64,000 nt of DNA from Lachnospiraceae bacterium (lineage in GTDB: Bacteria > Bacillota > Clostridia > Lachnospirales > Lachnospiraceae): contig JAGATV010000037.1 of assembly GCA_017621075.1 (NCBI GenBank), positions 1 through 64,000 on the forward strand, read 5' to 3'. How positions within the stretch are numbered: the first letter of the stretch is position 1; the number at the start of each line of letters is the position of its first letter. Made by a program: the position numbers and the translations under genes. The notes beneath the pieces are model-generated. The model had not been told where the DNA came from, ran no database searches, and worked only from the letters and a program-made list of their open reading frames with translations. Below, piece by piece: positions 35,457 to 46,019 of the stretch.

Positions 35457-36299
35457 ATGTATTATTTGCAGTCGGTGAAGATTTTAGTAGAAGCAGAAGA
35501 AAGACGAAGATTCATAGCCCTGGCAGAGAAACTGCAGAAGGAGGGCATCCGGTCGGATGTGGCAGACCGACAGACAGAGGAGTGCCTCCACACTCTGTGG
35601 ATCACGGACAGCAGCGCCCGGGCAGCAGAACTGCTGCGGGAAGGGAAAGCTGTTTTGGCTTATCTTAGGGAGGAAAACCGTGCAGAAGATTTTTCCGGGG
35701 TGAAATATGCCTGTGAAGAACCGGAGGAGCTTTGCGCGGAATATCTGGAACAGGTGTACCGCCGGTATGCCGGGGTCCCCTGGGATATCTTAAAGACCGA
35801 ACGGTGCAGTCTGCGGGAGACCACGGTGGAAGATGTGGAGGCCTTTTATGAGATCTACAGGGAGCCTTCCGTCACAGAATACATGGAGGATCTGTTTGAG
35901 GACCCGCAGAAAGAGAAAACCTATATGGAGGAGTATATCCAAAAGATATACGGCTTCTATGGCTTTGGGGTCTGGACTGTGTTAAAAAAGGACACGGGAG
36001 AGATCATCGGGCGGGCCGGGTATTCCTGCCGGGAAGGGTTTGAGGACCCGGAGCTTGGCTTTGTGATCGGAGTGCCCTGGCAGCGGCAGGGCTACGGGGA
36101 GGAGGTCTGCCGGGCAATCTTGAAATATGGGGAGGAAATGCTGGGATTTGAAAGGATACAGGCATTGGTGAAGCCTGGCAATGAGCCTTCTGAAAAGCTT
36201 TTAAGAAAGCTGGGGATGAGAGCGGAAGATACAGTATTTCTTCAGGAAAAGACCTACATCCGCTTTTTGAAGGACCTGCATCCGGATGAAAAAAGTTAA
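35457..36299 (+). CDS. GNAT-family N-acetyltransferase with extra N-terminal domain
   Basis: 280 aa. The C-terminal half (from about residue 118, TERCSLRETTVEDVEAFYEIYREPS) is a RimJ/RimL-type GNAT domain with GEIIGRAGYS, ELGFVIGVPWQRQGYGEEVCRAIL (acetyl-CoA loop) and LVKPGNEPSEKLLRKLGM. The first ~115 residues form a separate alpha/beta region (LWITDSSARAAELLREGKAVLAYL) that I do not recognise. Substrate unknown. The ATG has a weak GAGGCGAAA upstream. Confidence 0.8.
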   Translation: MYYLQSVKILVEAEERRRFIALAEKLQKEGIRSDVADRQTEECLHTLWITDSSARAAELLREGKAVLAYLREENRAEDFSGVKYACEEPEELCAEYLEQVYRRYAGVPWDILKTERCSLRETTVEDVEAFYEIYREPSVTEYMEDLFEDPQKEKTYMEEYIQKIYGFYGFGVWTVLKKDTGEIIGRAGYSCREGFEDPELGFVIGVPWQRQGYGEEVCRAILKYGEEMLGFERIQALVKPGNEPSEKLLRKLGMRAEDTVFLQEKTYIRFLKDLHPDEKS

Positions 36300-36317
36300 A
36301 ATTTTCTAAAAAAGTAT

Positions 36318-36392
36318 TTGACAATCCTTTTCAAGTGTGTATAATTAAGTTCAAACGAAGGCGTTTTCACAGTGGAAGTGAAAGCGCCTTTT
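36318..36392 (+). promoter_or_regulatory. glnB promoter with a terminator at the very start of its leader
   Basis: TTGACA (36318-36323), 16-bp spacer, TATAAT (36340-36345). The transcript should begin near 36352. AAGGCGTTTTCAC (36358-36370) pairs over 13 positions (one T-G) with GTGAAAGCGCCTT (36378-36390), followed by TTTATTATTTT: a full intrinsic terminator inside the leader, 25 nt before the glnB ATG. Read-through must be controlled or partial. Confidence 0.7.
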
Positions 36393-36415
36393 TATTATTT
36401 TAAGGAGGGTGTCTT

Positions 36416-36754
36416 ATGAAAAAATTGGAAATCATCATCAAGCCGGAAAAGCTGGACGATCTGAAGGCTCTTCTGAGTGAAAATGAAGTGAACGGACTTA
36501 ACATTGTGAACGTTATGGGATACGGCAGCCAGAAGGGTGTCATCAAGAAGTACCGTGGCGCCGAATATCGTGTAGACCTGCTTCCCAAGGTTAAAGTGGA
36601 AACGGTTGTGGAGGACGAGAGAGCAGATGCATTGATCGACAAGATCGTGGGAGCCATCAATACAGGCAATGTAGGTGACGGAAAGATCTTCGTGCTGGAT
36701 GTACAGGATGCCGTCCGTATCCGCACCGGCGAGCGAGGAAACGAGGCTCTGTAA
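36416..36754 (+). CDS. P-II nitrogen regulatory protein
   Basis: 112 aa trimeric sensor of 2-oxoglutarate, ATP/ADP and nitrogen state. Starts MKKLEIIIKPEKLDDLKALL; the T-loop has GYGSQKGVIKKYRGAEYRVDLLPK with the Tyr that is modified in some families; the C-terminal signature GDGKIFVLDVQDAVRIRTGERG is complete. It is followed by an Amt gene, the classical glnK-amtB pairing in which P-II plugs the channel when ammonium is ample, so glnK would also be a fair name. Confidence 0.94.
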   Translation: MKKLEIIIKPEKLDDLKALLSENEVNGLNIVNVMGYGSQKGVIKKYRGAEYRVDLLPKVKVETVVEDERADALIDKIVGAINTGNVGDGKIFVLDVQDAVRIRTGERGNEAL

Positions 36755-36792
36755 GGCATGCAGGAAAAGAATAGAGAAAGAGATTATCGAAG

Positions 36793-36841
36793 GCGATAAT
36801 ACAGGGAAAGCTCAATGGGCTTTCGGTATTACCGCTTTTTT
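36793..36841 (+). terminator. Attenuator-like terminator between the P-II gene and amt
   Basis: GCGATAATAC (36793-36802) pairs with GTATTACCGC (36826-36835) with one mismatch, enclosing GAAAGC/GCTTTC (36806-36811, 36819-36824); a run of six T follows. It would lower or control amt expression relative to the P-II gene. Confidence 0.6.
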
Positions 36842-36859
36842 GTTTAAGGAGGAAAAGAT

Positions 36860-38116
36860 ATGTTATTGACGAGTGTAGATTCCGCTGCTTTGGAAGCGGT
36901 GAACAGCGTAGTATTCGGTTCCCATGGTGTCTGGTTCCTGATCGGTGCAGCCCTGGTATTCTTCATGCAGGCAGGATTTGCAATGGTAGAGGCAGGATTT
37001 ACCAGAGCAAAGAATGCAGGCAACATCATTATGAAGAACTTAATGGATTTCTGTCTTGGTACGGTAGCGTTCCTGTTGCTTGGATATAACCTGTTATGTG
37101 GTGTGGGCAACAAGTTTATCGGCTGGGGCTTGAATCCCTTGGATTTTGAAAATGTAGACTGGTATGGTTTCGTATTTAACCTGGTATTCTGTGCAACGGC
37201 AGCTACCATCGTGTCCGGTGCCATGGCAGAGCGTACCAAGTTCATTACATACTGTATCTACAGCTTTGTGATTAGCCTGTTCATCTATCCCGTTGAGGCA
37301 CACTGGGTTTGGGGCGGTACTGCATGGCTGACAGATCTGGGATTTGTGGATTTTGCAGGCTCCTGTGTCATCCACATGGTAGGTGGTGTGGCCGGATTGA
37401 TCGGTGCTGCTTTCCTTGGGCCCCGTATCGGTAAGTATGACGAGAACGGCAAGTCCAGACCTATCCTTGGCCACAACATCGTAGTAGGCGCCCTGGGCGT
37501 ATTCATCCTGTGGTTTGGCTGGTATGGATTCAACGGTGCCGCAGCAGCAGACGGCAATCATCTTGGGGCTATCTTTGCAACCACGACCGTAGCTCCCGCT
37601 GTAGCAACCTGTGTAGCAATGATCTTTACCTGGATCAGGAACGGCAAGCCCGATGTGTCCATGTCCCTGAACGGCTCTCTGGCAGGTTTGGTAGCGATTA
37701 CTGCAGGCTGCGATAATGTAGATATTGTAGGCGCATTTATCATTGGTGCCGTTGCAGGTATCCTGGTCTGTGTTGCAGTATACTTCATTGAGAATGTATT
37801 AAAGATCGATGATCCGGTAGGTGCGGTTGCAGTTCATTTCTGTAACGGTCTCTGGGGAACCTTTGCAGTCGGCCTTTTTGATATAAATAATGGTCTGTTC
37901 TATGGCGGTGGTTTCCGCCAGCTTGGCATCCAGTGCCTTGGTATTGTTTGTATCCTGGCTTGGGCAGTGATCTGGATGCTGATCCTCTTCACCGTACTGA
38001 AGAAGACCATCGGTATCAGATGTTCTTTACAGGAAGAGATCGAAGGTCTGGATACTACCGAACATGGTCTGGAGTCTTCTTATCCCGATTTCCAGGCTAC
38101 CAACTACAAATTCTAA
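36860..38116 (+). CDS. Ammonium transporter (Amt family)
   Basis: 418 aa with eleven membrane helices. Family signatures: FMQAGFAMVEAGFTRAKNAGNIIMKN, the Phe-gate and Trp region YPVEAHWVWGG, DFAGSCVIHMVGGVAGLIGA with the first pore His, NGSLAGLVAITAGCDNV and VAVHFCNGLWGTFAVGLF with the second pore His. Conducts ammonium into the cell. AAGGAGGAAAAG precedes the ATG. Paired with the P-II gene. Confidence 0.95.
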   Translation: MLLTSVDSAALEAVNSVVFGSHGVWFLIGAALVFFMQAGFAMVEAGFTRAKNAGNIIMKNLMDFCLGTVAFLLLGYNLLCGVGNKFIGWGLNPLDFENVDWYGFVFNLVFCATAATIVSGAMAERTKFITYCIYSFVISLFIYPVEAHWVWGGTAWLTDLGFVDFAGSCVIHMVGGVAGLIGAAFLGPRIGKYDENGKSRPILGHNIVVGALGVFILWFGWYGFNGAAAADGNHLGAIFATTTVAPAVATCVAMIFTWIRNGKPDVSMSLNGSLAGLVAITAGCDNVDIVGAFIIGAVAGILVCVAVYFIENVLKIDDPVGAVAVHFCNGLWGTFAVGLFDINNGLFYGGGFRQLGIQCLGIVCILAWAVIWMLILFTVLKKTIGIRCSLQEEIEGLDTTEHGLESSYPDFQATNYKF

Positions 38117-38187
38117 TCGCGTTCATCTAATCCCTTAGTTGGTATATACAGAAGCTGTACCTCATGCTGCGACTCATGTGGTGCAGG

Positions 38188-38226
38188 AACACCCCGGATG
38201 CTTCCACCATCCGGGGTGTTCGCCTT
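38188..38226 (+). terminator. Terminator after amt
   Basis: AACACCCCGGATG (38188-38200) pairs with CATCCGGGGTGTT (38208-38220). The T tract after it is poor (CGCCTTT), so termination may be partial. Confidence 0.6.
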
Positions 38227-38315
38227 TACAATCCTTTTTGAAAGTGCTACAATGAACGATATCCTGTAGGAAACATGGAATGTTATGATTTGCAGAATGA
38301 AAGCGAGGAGAATCC

Positions 38316-38684
38316 ATGGAAAAGAGAATCCTGTCCTATCGTAGGTATATTGATGAGCTGCTGAAAAAGGAGGATGTGGACTGGCAGCAGGCTGCGGCAG
38401 ACCACCTGGTGCAGATCGGCTTTTTCCAGCATGAGCGGTTGGTGCATCTGATCGTTACCGTAACCTTTGCCATCTTGGAGATCCTGTCTTTATTTATGAC
38501 ACTATTGTCATTTGACCTTGGGAGCGGCAATCCGGGGCTGGGCTGTCTGTCTGTGCTTCTGCTGATTCTTCTGATCCCGTACATACGCCATTACTATATC
38601 CTGGAGAATGAGACCCAGAAGATGTATGTCCAGTATGACCTTATGCGGAATAAGGTTGCAAAAGCGTTTCCAACTCCGTTATAA
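38316..38684 (+). CDS. Two-helix membrane protein of unknown function
   Basis: 122 aa. A charged N-terminal region (residues 1-45) is followed by two hydrophobic helices (LIVTVTFAILEILSLFMTLLSF and CLSVLLLILLIPYI) and a C-terminal cytosolic part with HYYILENETQKMYVQYD. GAGGAG lies 6 nt before the ATG. Its last 44 nt overlap the end of the convergent MocR gene. I do not recognise the family with certainty. Confidence 0.7.
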   Translation: MEKRILSYRRYIDELLKKEDVDWQQAAADHLVQIGFFQHERLVHLIVTVTFAILEILSLFMTLLSFDLGSGNPGLGCLSVLLLILLIPYIRHYYILENETQKMYVQYDLMRNKVAKAFPTPL

Positions 38685-40044
38685 AATACCGGATCTGCCC
38701 AGGCGTGATCCCGGAATAATTGACGATCAAAGTAGATTCATACAGAGGATTCTTATGTTCGCAGTACTCAGAGAGGCAGGATATAAGGATCTTCTTTTCT
38801 TTTAGCCGGGAGATCAGTTCTTCGTCGCTCAGGGAGGTGTTTACCTTCAAAAGGAAATGGGTTCCTGCGGCATCTTCTATGATCCGGGTCTTGTCAGCCA
38901 GGGAAGACTGGCTGATGGAGCGGATGACGTCGTCCCGCTGCTTGATGTAGTAGCGCTTCATGTGGTTGATATGTCTCTCCAGGTAATTTCCTTCGATGAA
39001 CTTGGCCAAGGTAAACTGGTCAAAGCTGGAAACGGAACAGGAATAAAAGCTTAAGGTGGAGAGATATCGCTCCATCAGTGCTTCCGGCAGCACCATGAAA
39101 CTGATGCGCACAGCAGGAGCGATGCATTTGGAAAAGGTGTTCATATAGATCACCTTACTGCGCACATCTATGTTGTAAAGGGGTGGCACGGGCATGCCGT
39201 GGTAGCGGTATTCGCTGTCGTAATCATCCTCAATGATATAACGGTCCTTTTGGGCATTGACCCAGGAGAGCAGCTCCAGGCGCCTTGCGATGGGCATGAC
39301 CAACCCCAGAGGGAAATGGTGAGCGGGGGAGACGTGGACCACATTGCAGTCAGACTGTTTCAAAAGGTCTATGCGGATGCCGTTTTTGTCCAGCGGGATG
39401 GCGCGGTAATTTACCTGGTTGCTGTGATAGATCGCCCGGATCTTGGTGTATCCGGGATCTTCTACGGCGAAGGAGGTGTCCCTGCCAAGCAACTGGATCA
39501 GGCGGGCATACAGGTATTCGGTCCCTGCACCCACGATGATCTGGTCCGGGGAGACTTCCATGCCCCGAAAATCCAGAAGATGTCTGGCGATGGCGATCCG
39601 CAGTTCCGAAAGTCCGTTGAAGGGGACGGTGTCCCACAGTCTTGTGGTGTCATAAGACAAAGTCTCCCGCATGATGCGGTACCAGGTGGAAACGGGAAAC
39701 ATCTCCATACTGTTCTTGTTGGCTTTCAGATCCACCAGATAGTCTTCATCCGTGTATTTGGATACATAAGGTTTGGTGGGATTGGAACGGACCCGGTAGT
39801 CGGAAAGTGCATTGACATAATAGCCCTTTTTTTCCACAGAATAGATATAGCCTTCCAGAAGAAGCTGGGAATAGGCGTTTTCAATGGTCTTGATGCTGAT
39901 GCCCAAGTGTTCGGAGAGAGCCCGCTTGGAAGGAAGGGCCTCGTTTGGAAGCAGCTTTCGGATGATAATATCCCTTTTCAGGCTTTCATACAATTGGATG
40001 TAAAGGGATGTGGAAGAATCCCGGTCCAGATTGACGGTGATCAT
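38641..40044 (-). CDS. MocR-type regulator (GntR helix-turn-helix fused to aminotransferase domain)
   Basis: 467 aa. The N-terminal GntR winged helix (PSKRALSEHLGISIKTIENAYSQLLLEGYIYSVEKKGYYV, residues 40-80) is linked to a type I PLP aminotransferase-like domain with VGAGTEYLYARLIQLLG, VEDPGYTKIRAIY, the Asp-containing IIEDDYDSEYRYHG, and the Schiff-base Lys in NTFSKCIAPAVRIS. Such proteins sense PLP or amino compounds. It is divergent from an SDR and NTF2-like pair 130 bp away, which it probably controls. Confidence 0.92.
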   Translation of the reverse strand: MITVNLDRDSSTSLYIQLYESLKRDIIIRKLLPNEALPSKRALSEHLGISIKTIENAYSQLLLEGYIYSVEKKGYYVNALSDYRVRSNPTKPYVSKYTDEDYLVDLKANKNSMEMFPVSTWYRIMRETLSYDTTRLWDTVPFNGLSELRIAIARHLLDFRGMEVSPDQIIVGAGTEYLYARLIQLLGRDTSFAVEDPGYTKIRAIYHSNQVNYRAIPLDKNGIRIDLLKQSDCNVVHVSPAHHFPLGLVMPIARRLELLSWVNAQKDRYIIEDDYDSEYRYHGMPVPPLYNIDVRSKVIYMNTFSKCIAPAVRISFMVLPEALMERYLSTLSFYSCSVSSFDQFTLAKFIEGNYLERHINHMKRYYIKQRDDVIRSISQSSLADKTRIIEDAAGTHFLLKVNTSLSDEELISRLKEKKILISCLSEYCEHKNPLYESTLIVNYSGITPGQIRYFITELETLLQPYSA

Positions 40045-40174
40045 TCATCTGACCTCCTAAAATTTTCATAAATTGGATATTTATAAGATACCAATAGTTA
40101 TTATAATAAAATTGTAACGAAAAAACAATAAAAAGCACAAAGCTTGAAAGAGCACAAACAGTAAGGAGGCAATT
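40045..40174. promoter_or_regulatory. Shared control region of the MocR gene and the SDR operon
   Basis: Contains TTGGATAT (40073-40080) and ATACCAA (40088-40094), an imperfect dyad, and TATAAT at 40102-40107 that may serve the SDR operon. Position between divergent genes fits a MocR operator. No clear -35 at standard spacing. Confidence 0.4.
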
Positions 40175-40963
40175 ATGGGTGTATATGTGGTAACAGGCGG
40201 TTCCAGCGGGATTGGAGCAGCCGCTGTGGAGATCCTGAAAAGGGATGGACATGAAGTGATCAATGTGGATTTGAAGAATGGAGATATCTGTGCAAACCTT
40301 GCAACACCGGAGGGCAGACAGACCGCTATCGACGGTATCATTGCCAGATGTCCGGAGGGGCTGGACGGAATTATCTGCAATGCAGGTGTTTCCGGAAACT
40401 GCGGCAACCTGGAGCTGGTGGTTTCCCTGAACTATTTTGGCACGGTAAGGCTGGCAAGGGGTGTTTATGAGCTGCTTAAGAAAAAGCGGGGCAGTGTGGT
40501 GGTGACTGTATCCAACACCATCTCCCAGGGCACCGGCAGGATGGATATCGTGGATCTTTTGAATAATGTGGGGGATGAGCAGAGAGTAAGAAATATTGTA
40601 AAGCAGCTGGATGCTTCCAATCAGACCATAGGGCAGTCCATCTACATGGCCACCAAATATGCACTGGCAAGATGGGTGAGAAGGGTTTCCGCTTCCTGGG
40701 CTGCCAATGGCGTGCGCATCAATGCAGTGGCACCCGGAAATGTGCGGACCGCCATGACAGACAGCCTTTCCGATGCGGCAAAGTTTGCAGTAAGTGCGCT
40801 GCCGATTCCCGTGCGTTACGGTTCCGATGCGCTGATGGACCCGGAAGAGATCGCAGAGTCCATGAAATTCCTGCTGTCCAATGCGGCAAGGGGGATCAAC
40901 GGGATCATCCTGTTTACGGACGGCGGAACCGATGCGCTGCTGAATTCTGAGAAAGTATACTAG
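40175..40963 (+). CDS. Short-chain dehydrogenase, 3-alpha-hydroxysteroid-dehydrogenase-like
   Basis: 262 aa. Rossmann start VVTGGSSGIGAAAVEIL, Asp36-type NAD preference (INVDLKNGDI), NAG in CNAGVSGNCG, Ser in VTVSNTIS, catalytic YMATK, and GVRINAVAPGNVRTAM. The pattern AICANLATPEGRQTAI-like segment followed by PEGLDGIICNAG resembles bacterial 3-alpha-HSDH/carbonyl reductase more than FabG. It likely oxidises or reduces a hydroxyl on a steroid, bile acid or similar ring; substrate unproven. AAGGAGG upstream; the NTF2-like gene follows 12 nt later. Confidence 0.82.
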   Translation: MGVYVVTGGSSGIGAAAVEILKRDGHEVINVDLKNGDICANLATPEGRQTAIDGIIARCPEGLDGIICNAGVSGNCGNLELVVSLNYFGTVRLARGVYELLKKKRGSVVVTVSNTISQGTGRMDIVDLLNNVGDEQRVRNIVKQLDASNQTIGQSIYMATKYALARWVRRVSASWAANGVRINAVAPGNVRTAMTDSLSDAAKFAVSALPIPVRYGSDALMDPEEIAESMKFLLSNAARGINGIILFTDGGTDALLNSEKVY

Positions 40964-40975
40964 GAGGGAATGAAT

Positions 40976-41308
40976 ATGAGACCGATTGAAAAATATATTG
41001 AAGCATTGATGAAGTGTGATAACAAGGCCTTGGCAGATATTTTTGCCCCGGACGGCACCCTCAGGGATTACTGCCCCAACAGTAACGGCCGCCAGGAGTA
41101 CCATGTTTACGGCAGGGAAGCCATTGATATGTTCTTTAAGAATAAATTTTCTTTTCGCCAGTATCTGATATCCGATGCGGAGATCGTCAATGACAATCAG
41201 GCGGAATTTGTGGCATCTATCGGCGGCTATTTCGTTATGGCCATCGCAACGGTGCGCAGAGTAGACGAGAACGGTCTGATCACCAGACTGACGGTACGCC
41301 CCAAATAA
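40976..41308 (+). CDS. NTF2-like/SnoaL-type small protein (ketosteroid-isomerase-like fold)
   Basis: 110 aa. The N-terminal helix pair MRPIEKYIEALMKCDNKALADIFAPDGTLRDYC, a middle YGREAIDMFFKNKF and the C-terminal strands EFVASIGGYFVMAIATVRRVDENGLITRLTV fit the cone-shaped NTF2/SnoaL fold. Start 40976 (not 40970) gives 7 nt from GGAGGG. Cotranscribed with the SDR. The fold serves as isomerase, dehydratase or binding protein; with an HSDH-like partner, steroid or bile-acid chemistry is possible but not shown. Confidence 0.75.
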   Translation: MRPIEKYIEALMKCDNKALADIFAPDGTLRDYCPNSNGRQEYHVYGREAIDMFFKNKFSFRQYLISDAEIVNDNQAEFVASIGGYFVMAIATVRRVDENGLITRLTVRPK

Positions 41309-41337
41309 AGGCGAAACGAACAGGAAAGATGAACATA

Positions 41338-41371
41338 AAAGGCCCCGGCAGCTTACGCTGCCGGGGCCTTT
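41338..41371. terminator. Strong terminator between the NTF2-like gene and hflC
   Basis: GGCCCCGGCAGC (41341-41352) pairs perfectly with GCTGCCGGGGCC (41357-41368), flanked by AAAA and TTT, so it can act for both convergent genes. Confidence 0.8.
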
Positions 41372-41386
41372 GGCTGCAGGTCACAG

Positions 41387-42256
41387 TTACTTTCCATAAA
41401 AGATCTGTGCAATGGGAGAATCGGGAGAGAGAATGACAGTCTTGTCACTTCCTGTCATGGAGTTTTTCAGGGCATCCAGGCTTCTCACAAAAGCGTAGAA
41501 ATCCTGTTTGGCTCCGTCTGAGTAAGCCTCAGACAGGATGCGCATGTATTCTGCCTCTCCTTCCGCAATCAGGATCTCCGCATCTTTTTGGGCTTCGGAG
41601 ATCATCACGGTCACTTCTTTGTCGGTGGTATTGCGGATCTTCTGGGCCTCGGAGCTTCCCTCGGCAGTGTAGGTGGCGGCAATGTTGTCACGCTCGGAAA
41701 TCATGCGCTCGTATACAGCAGCTTTGTTGTCACTGGGCAGATCCAACTGCTTGGTCTCGAAAGCCAGAAGCTCGATGCCGTACTGATCCAGGGTGTTGCC
41801 GATATTTGCAACAATGGCGGCAGCCAGTTCCCCGTCACGTCCGGAGATCACTTCCTCCTGGGTAGTGCTGCTGATGACATTTTTGGTAGAGTTGTATACG
41901 GTGGTGTTCAGACGGGACTCTGCATTGGCGATGGAGGAGTTGAGGGTCTGGGCAAATTTCAAAGGATCGGTGATACGCCACAGCACATAGCTGTCACAGA
42001 TCATGGTCTTCTTGTCGCTGGTGATGACATCGGAAGAGGACAGATCGTAAAGCTGGATGTTCTTGGGCAGAGTATCCACGCTCTGGATGAAAGGGATCTT
42101 AAAACTAACGCCTGCGGTTTCCACCACGTGATCCACTTTGCCGAACTGGCGGATCAGGCTGTATTCATCTTCGTTGGTGACAACAATGCTGGAGGCACCG
42201 ATGCACAGCGCAGCCAGTAGGATAACGATCAACGCAATTCTTTTTACTGTCTTCAT
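41387..42256 (-). CDS. hflC: HflC-like SPFH protein
   Basis: 289 aa. An N-terminal membrane anchor (IALIVILLAALCIGASSIVV) is followed by the SPFH/band 7 domain (DEYSLIRQFGKVDHVVETAGVSFKIPFIQSV), an Ala/Glu-rich coiled coil (AEGSSEAQKIRNTTDKEVTVMISEAQKDAEILIAEGEAEYM) and a short C terminus. With HflK it forms cages around FtsH and limits its access to membrane substrates; ftsH is also in this window. It lies 12 nt downstream of hflK in the same operon. Confidence 0.9.
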   Translation of the reverse strand: MKTVKRIALIVILLAALCIGASSIVVTNEDEYSLIRQFGKVDHVVETAGVSFKIPFIQSVDTLPKNIQLYDLSSSDVITSDKKTMICDSYVLWRITDPLKFAQTLNSSIANAESRLNTTVYNSTKNVISSTTQEEVISGRDGELAAAIVANIGNTLDQYGIELLAFETKQLDLPSDNKAAVYERMISERDNIAATYTAEGSSEAQKIRNTTDKEVTVMISEAQKDAEILIAEGEAEYMRILSEAYSDGAKQDFYAFVRSLDALKNSMTGSDKTVILSPDSPIAQIFYGK

Positions 42257-42268
42257 GGCAGGACCTCC

Positions 42269-43285
42269 TTATTGTTGGGAACCGGCGGTACTGCCGGTAT
42301 TGTTGACTTCAAAATTGGCAAAGGACTCGATGGGATAGAAGGTCTGCATATCGCCGTTCGGGCTTTCAATGATGACCTTCAGCCCGGGAAGGACTTCTTC
42401 CATGGTCTCATAGAACATACGCTCTCTGGTAACGGCAGGATTCTTTATGTATTCTTCATACATGGCATTGAAACGTGCTACCTGTCCGGTTGCCTCATTG
42501 ATACGCTCGGTCTTCTGGGCTTCCGCATCCTTGATGATGCCGTCAGCCTGTGCCTGTGCCAGAGGGATCTGCTCGTTGCGATATTTGTTGGCGTTGTTTA
42601 AGGCAGTTTCTTTTCCCTGCTTGGCAGTTTCCACGGCCTTGAAAGCTTCCATGACTTCTATGGTGGGGGGCTCAGAATCCTGGATGGTGATATTTACTAA
42701 CTGAATGCCGATATCCTGCTCTTCCAGGCGGGCCATGATCATTTCCTTGATGGATGCCTGGATCTCGTTCTTGCCTGTGGTCAGCACATCATCAACGGCA
42801 TAGCTGCCGATGACGGTACGGATGCAGCTCTGACTGATGTTGCGCAGGATGCCTACGGGATCTTCTGAGGCATAGACAGCCTTTACGGGATCACTGTAGC
42901 GGTATTCCACGAAGAAATCCACATTCACGAAATTATAATCGTTGGTGATCATCAGGGAATCAGAGATCTGGGATTCGTTGGAATTCATATCGTAGCCGAT
43001 GGGAAACCCCTGAATGGTGGTGTTTACTTTTTTGACTTTCTGGATAAAGGGAATTTTAAAATGAAGGCCCGGTGTGGTGACTGCCTGAGCCTTCCCCAGG
43101 GTGATCAACACCGCCTGTTCCTGCTCTCTGATCTGATAGGTGGAATCTGCCACCAGGATCAAAAGCAGGATAACGGCAGCTACGATGCCGATGATCTTTC
43201 CGGGTGATTTTTTGATGGGTTCCGGCGTGCCGTCCATGGTCTCAAAACCATTCTGACGGTTGCGGAAGGAATCTTGTTTGCTCAT
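42269..43285 (-). CDS. hflK: HflK-like SPFH protein
   Basis: 338 aa from ATG 43285 (GAGAGGAG 7 nt upstream; ATG 43291 is too close). A cytosolic N-terminal tail, one membrane helix (IIGIVAAVILLLILVADSTY), then SPFH domain (REQEQAVLITLGKAQAVTTPGLHFKIPFIQKV) and coiled coil ending in the FYPIESFA stretch. First gene of the hflKC pair. The partner to FtsH in membrane protein quality control. Confidence 0.9.
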   Translation of the reverse strand: MSKQDSFRNRQNGFETMDGTPEPIKKSPGKIIGIVAAVILLLILVADSTYQIREQEQAVLITLGKAQAVTTPGLHFKIPFIQKVKKVNTTIQGFPIGYDMNSNESQISDSLMITNDYNFVNVDFFVEYRYSDPVKAVYASEDPVGILRNISQSCIRTVIGSYAVDDVLTTGKNEIQASIKEMIMARLEEQDIGIQLVNITIQDSEPPTIEVMEAFKAVETAKQGKETALNNANKYRNEQIPLAQAQADGIIKDAEAQKTERINEATGQVARFNAMYEEYIKNPAVTRERMFYETMEEVLPGLKVIIESPNGDMQTFYPIESFANFEVNNTGSTAGSQQ

Positions 43286-43514
43286 TGACATACTCCTCTC
43301 TGTAATCGTGTGTAAAATACGGAAGCTGAATACTTCTGATGGAATCTATTATATGTAATAAAACGGGTTTTTGCAATGAGAAGAACGATACGATAAGGCA
43401 TGGTAACGTGCAGAAAACAGTTGCGCAGAATGGGAAAAAGTACTACTATATAAAGGAATAGGGTGGATTGATACCCCAATAAGAACCGCAGGCAATGCGC
43501 AGATTGGAGTCCAG

Positions 43515-45963
<2,449 letters not shown>

Positions 45964-46019
45964 CGCTTTTTCTTGTAATGTGAAGGAAACATGGTAAAAT
46001 AAATTTGGAGGAAAAGAAA

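Noticed and set aside
40175-41308. Calling the SDR/NTF2 pair a bile-acid (bai) module
   Set aside because: No other bai genes are present and the NTF2-like protein lacks features that would identify it as a dehydratase.
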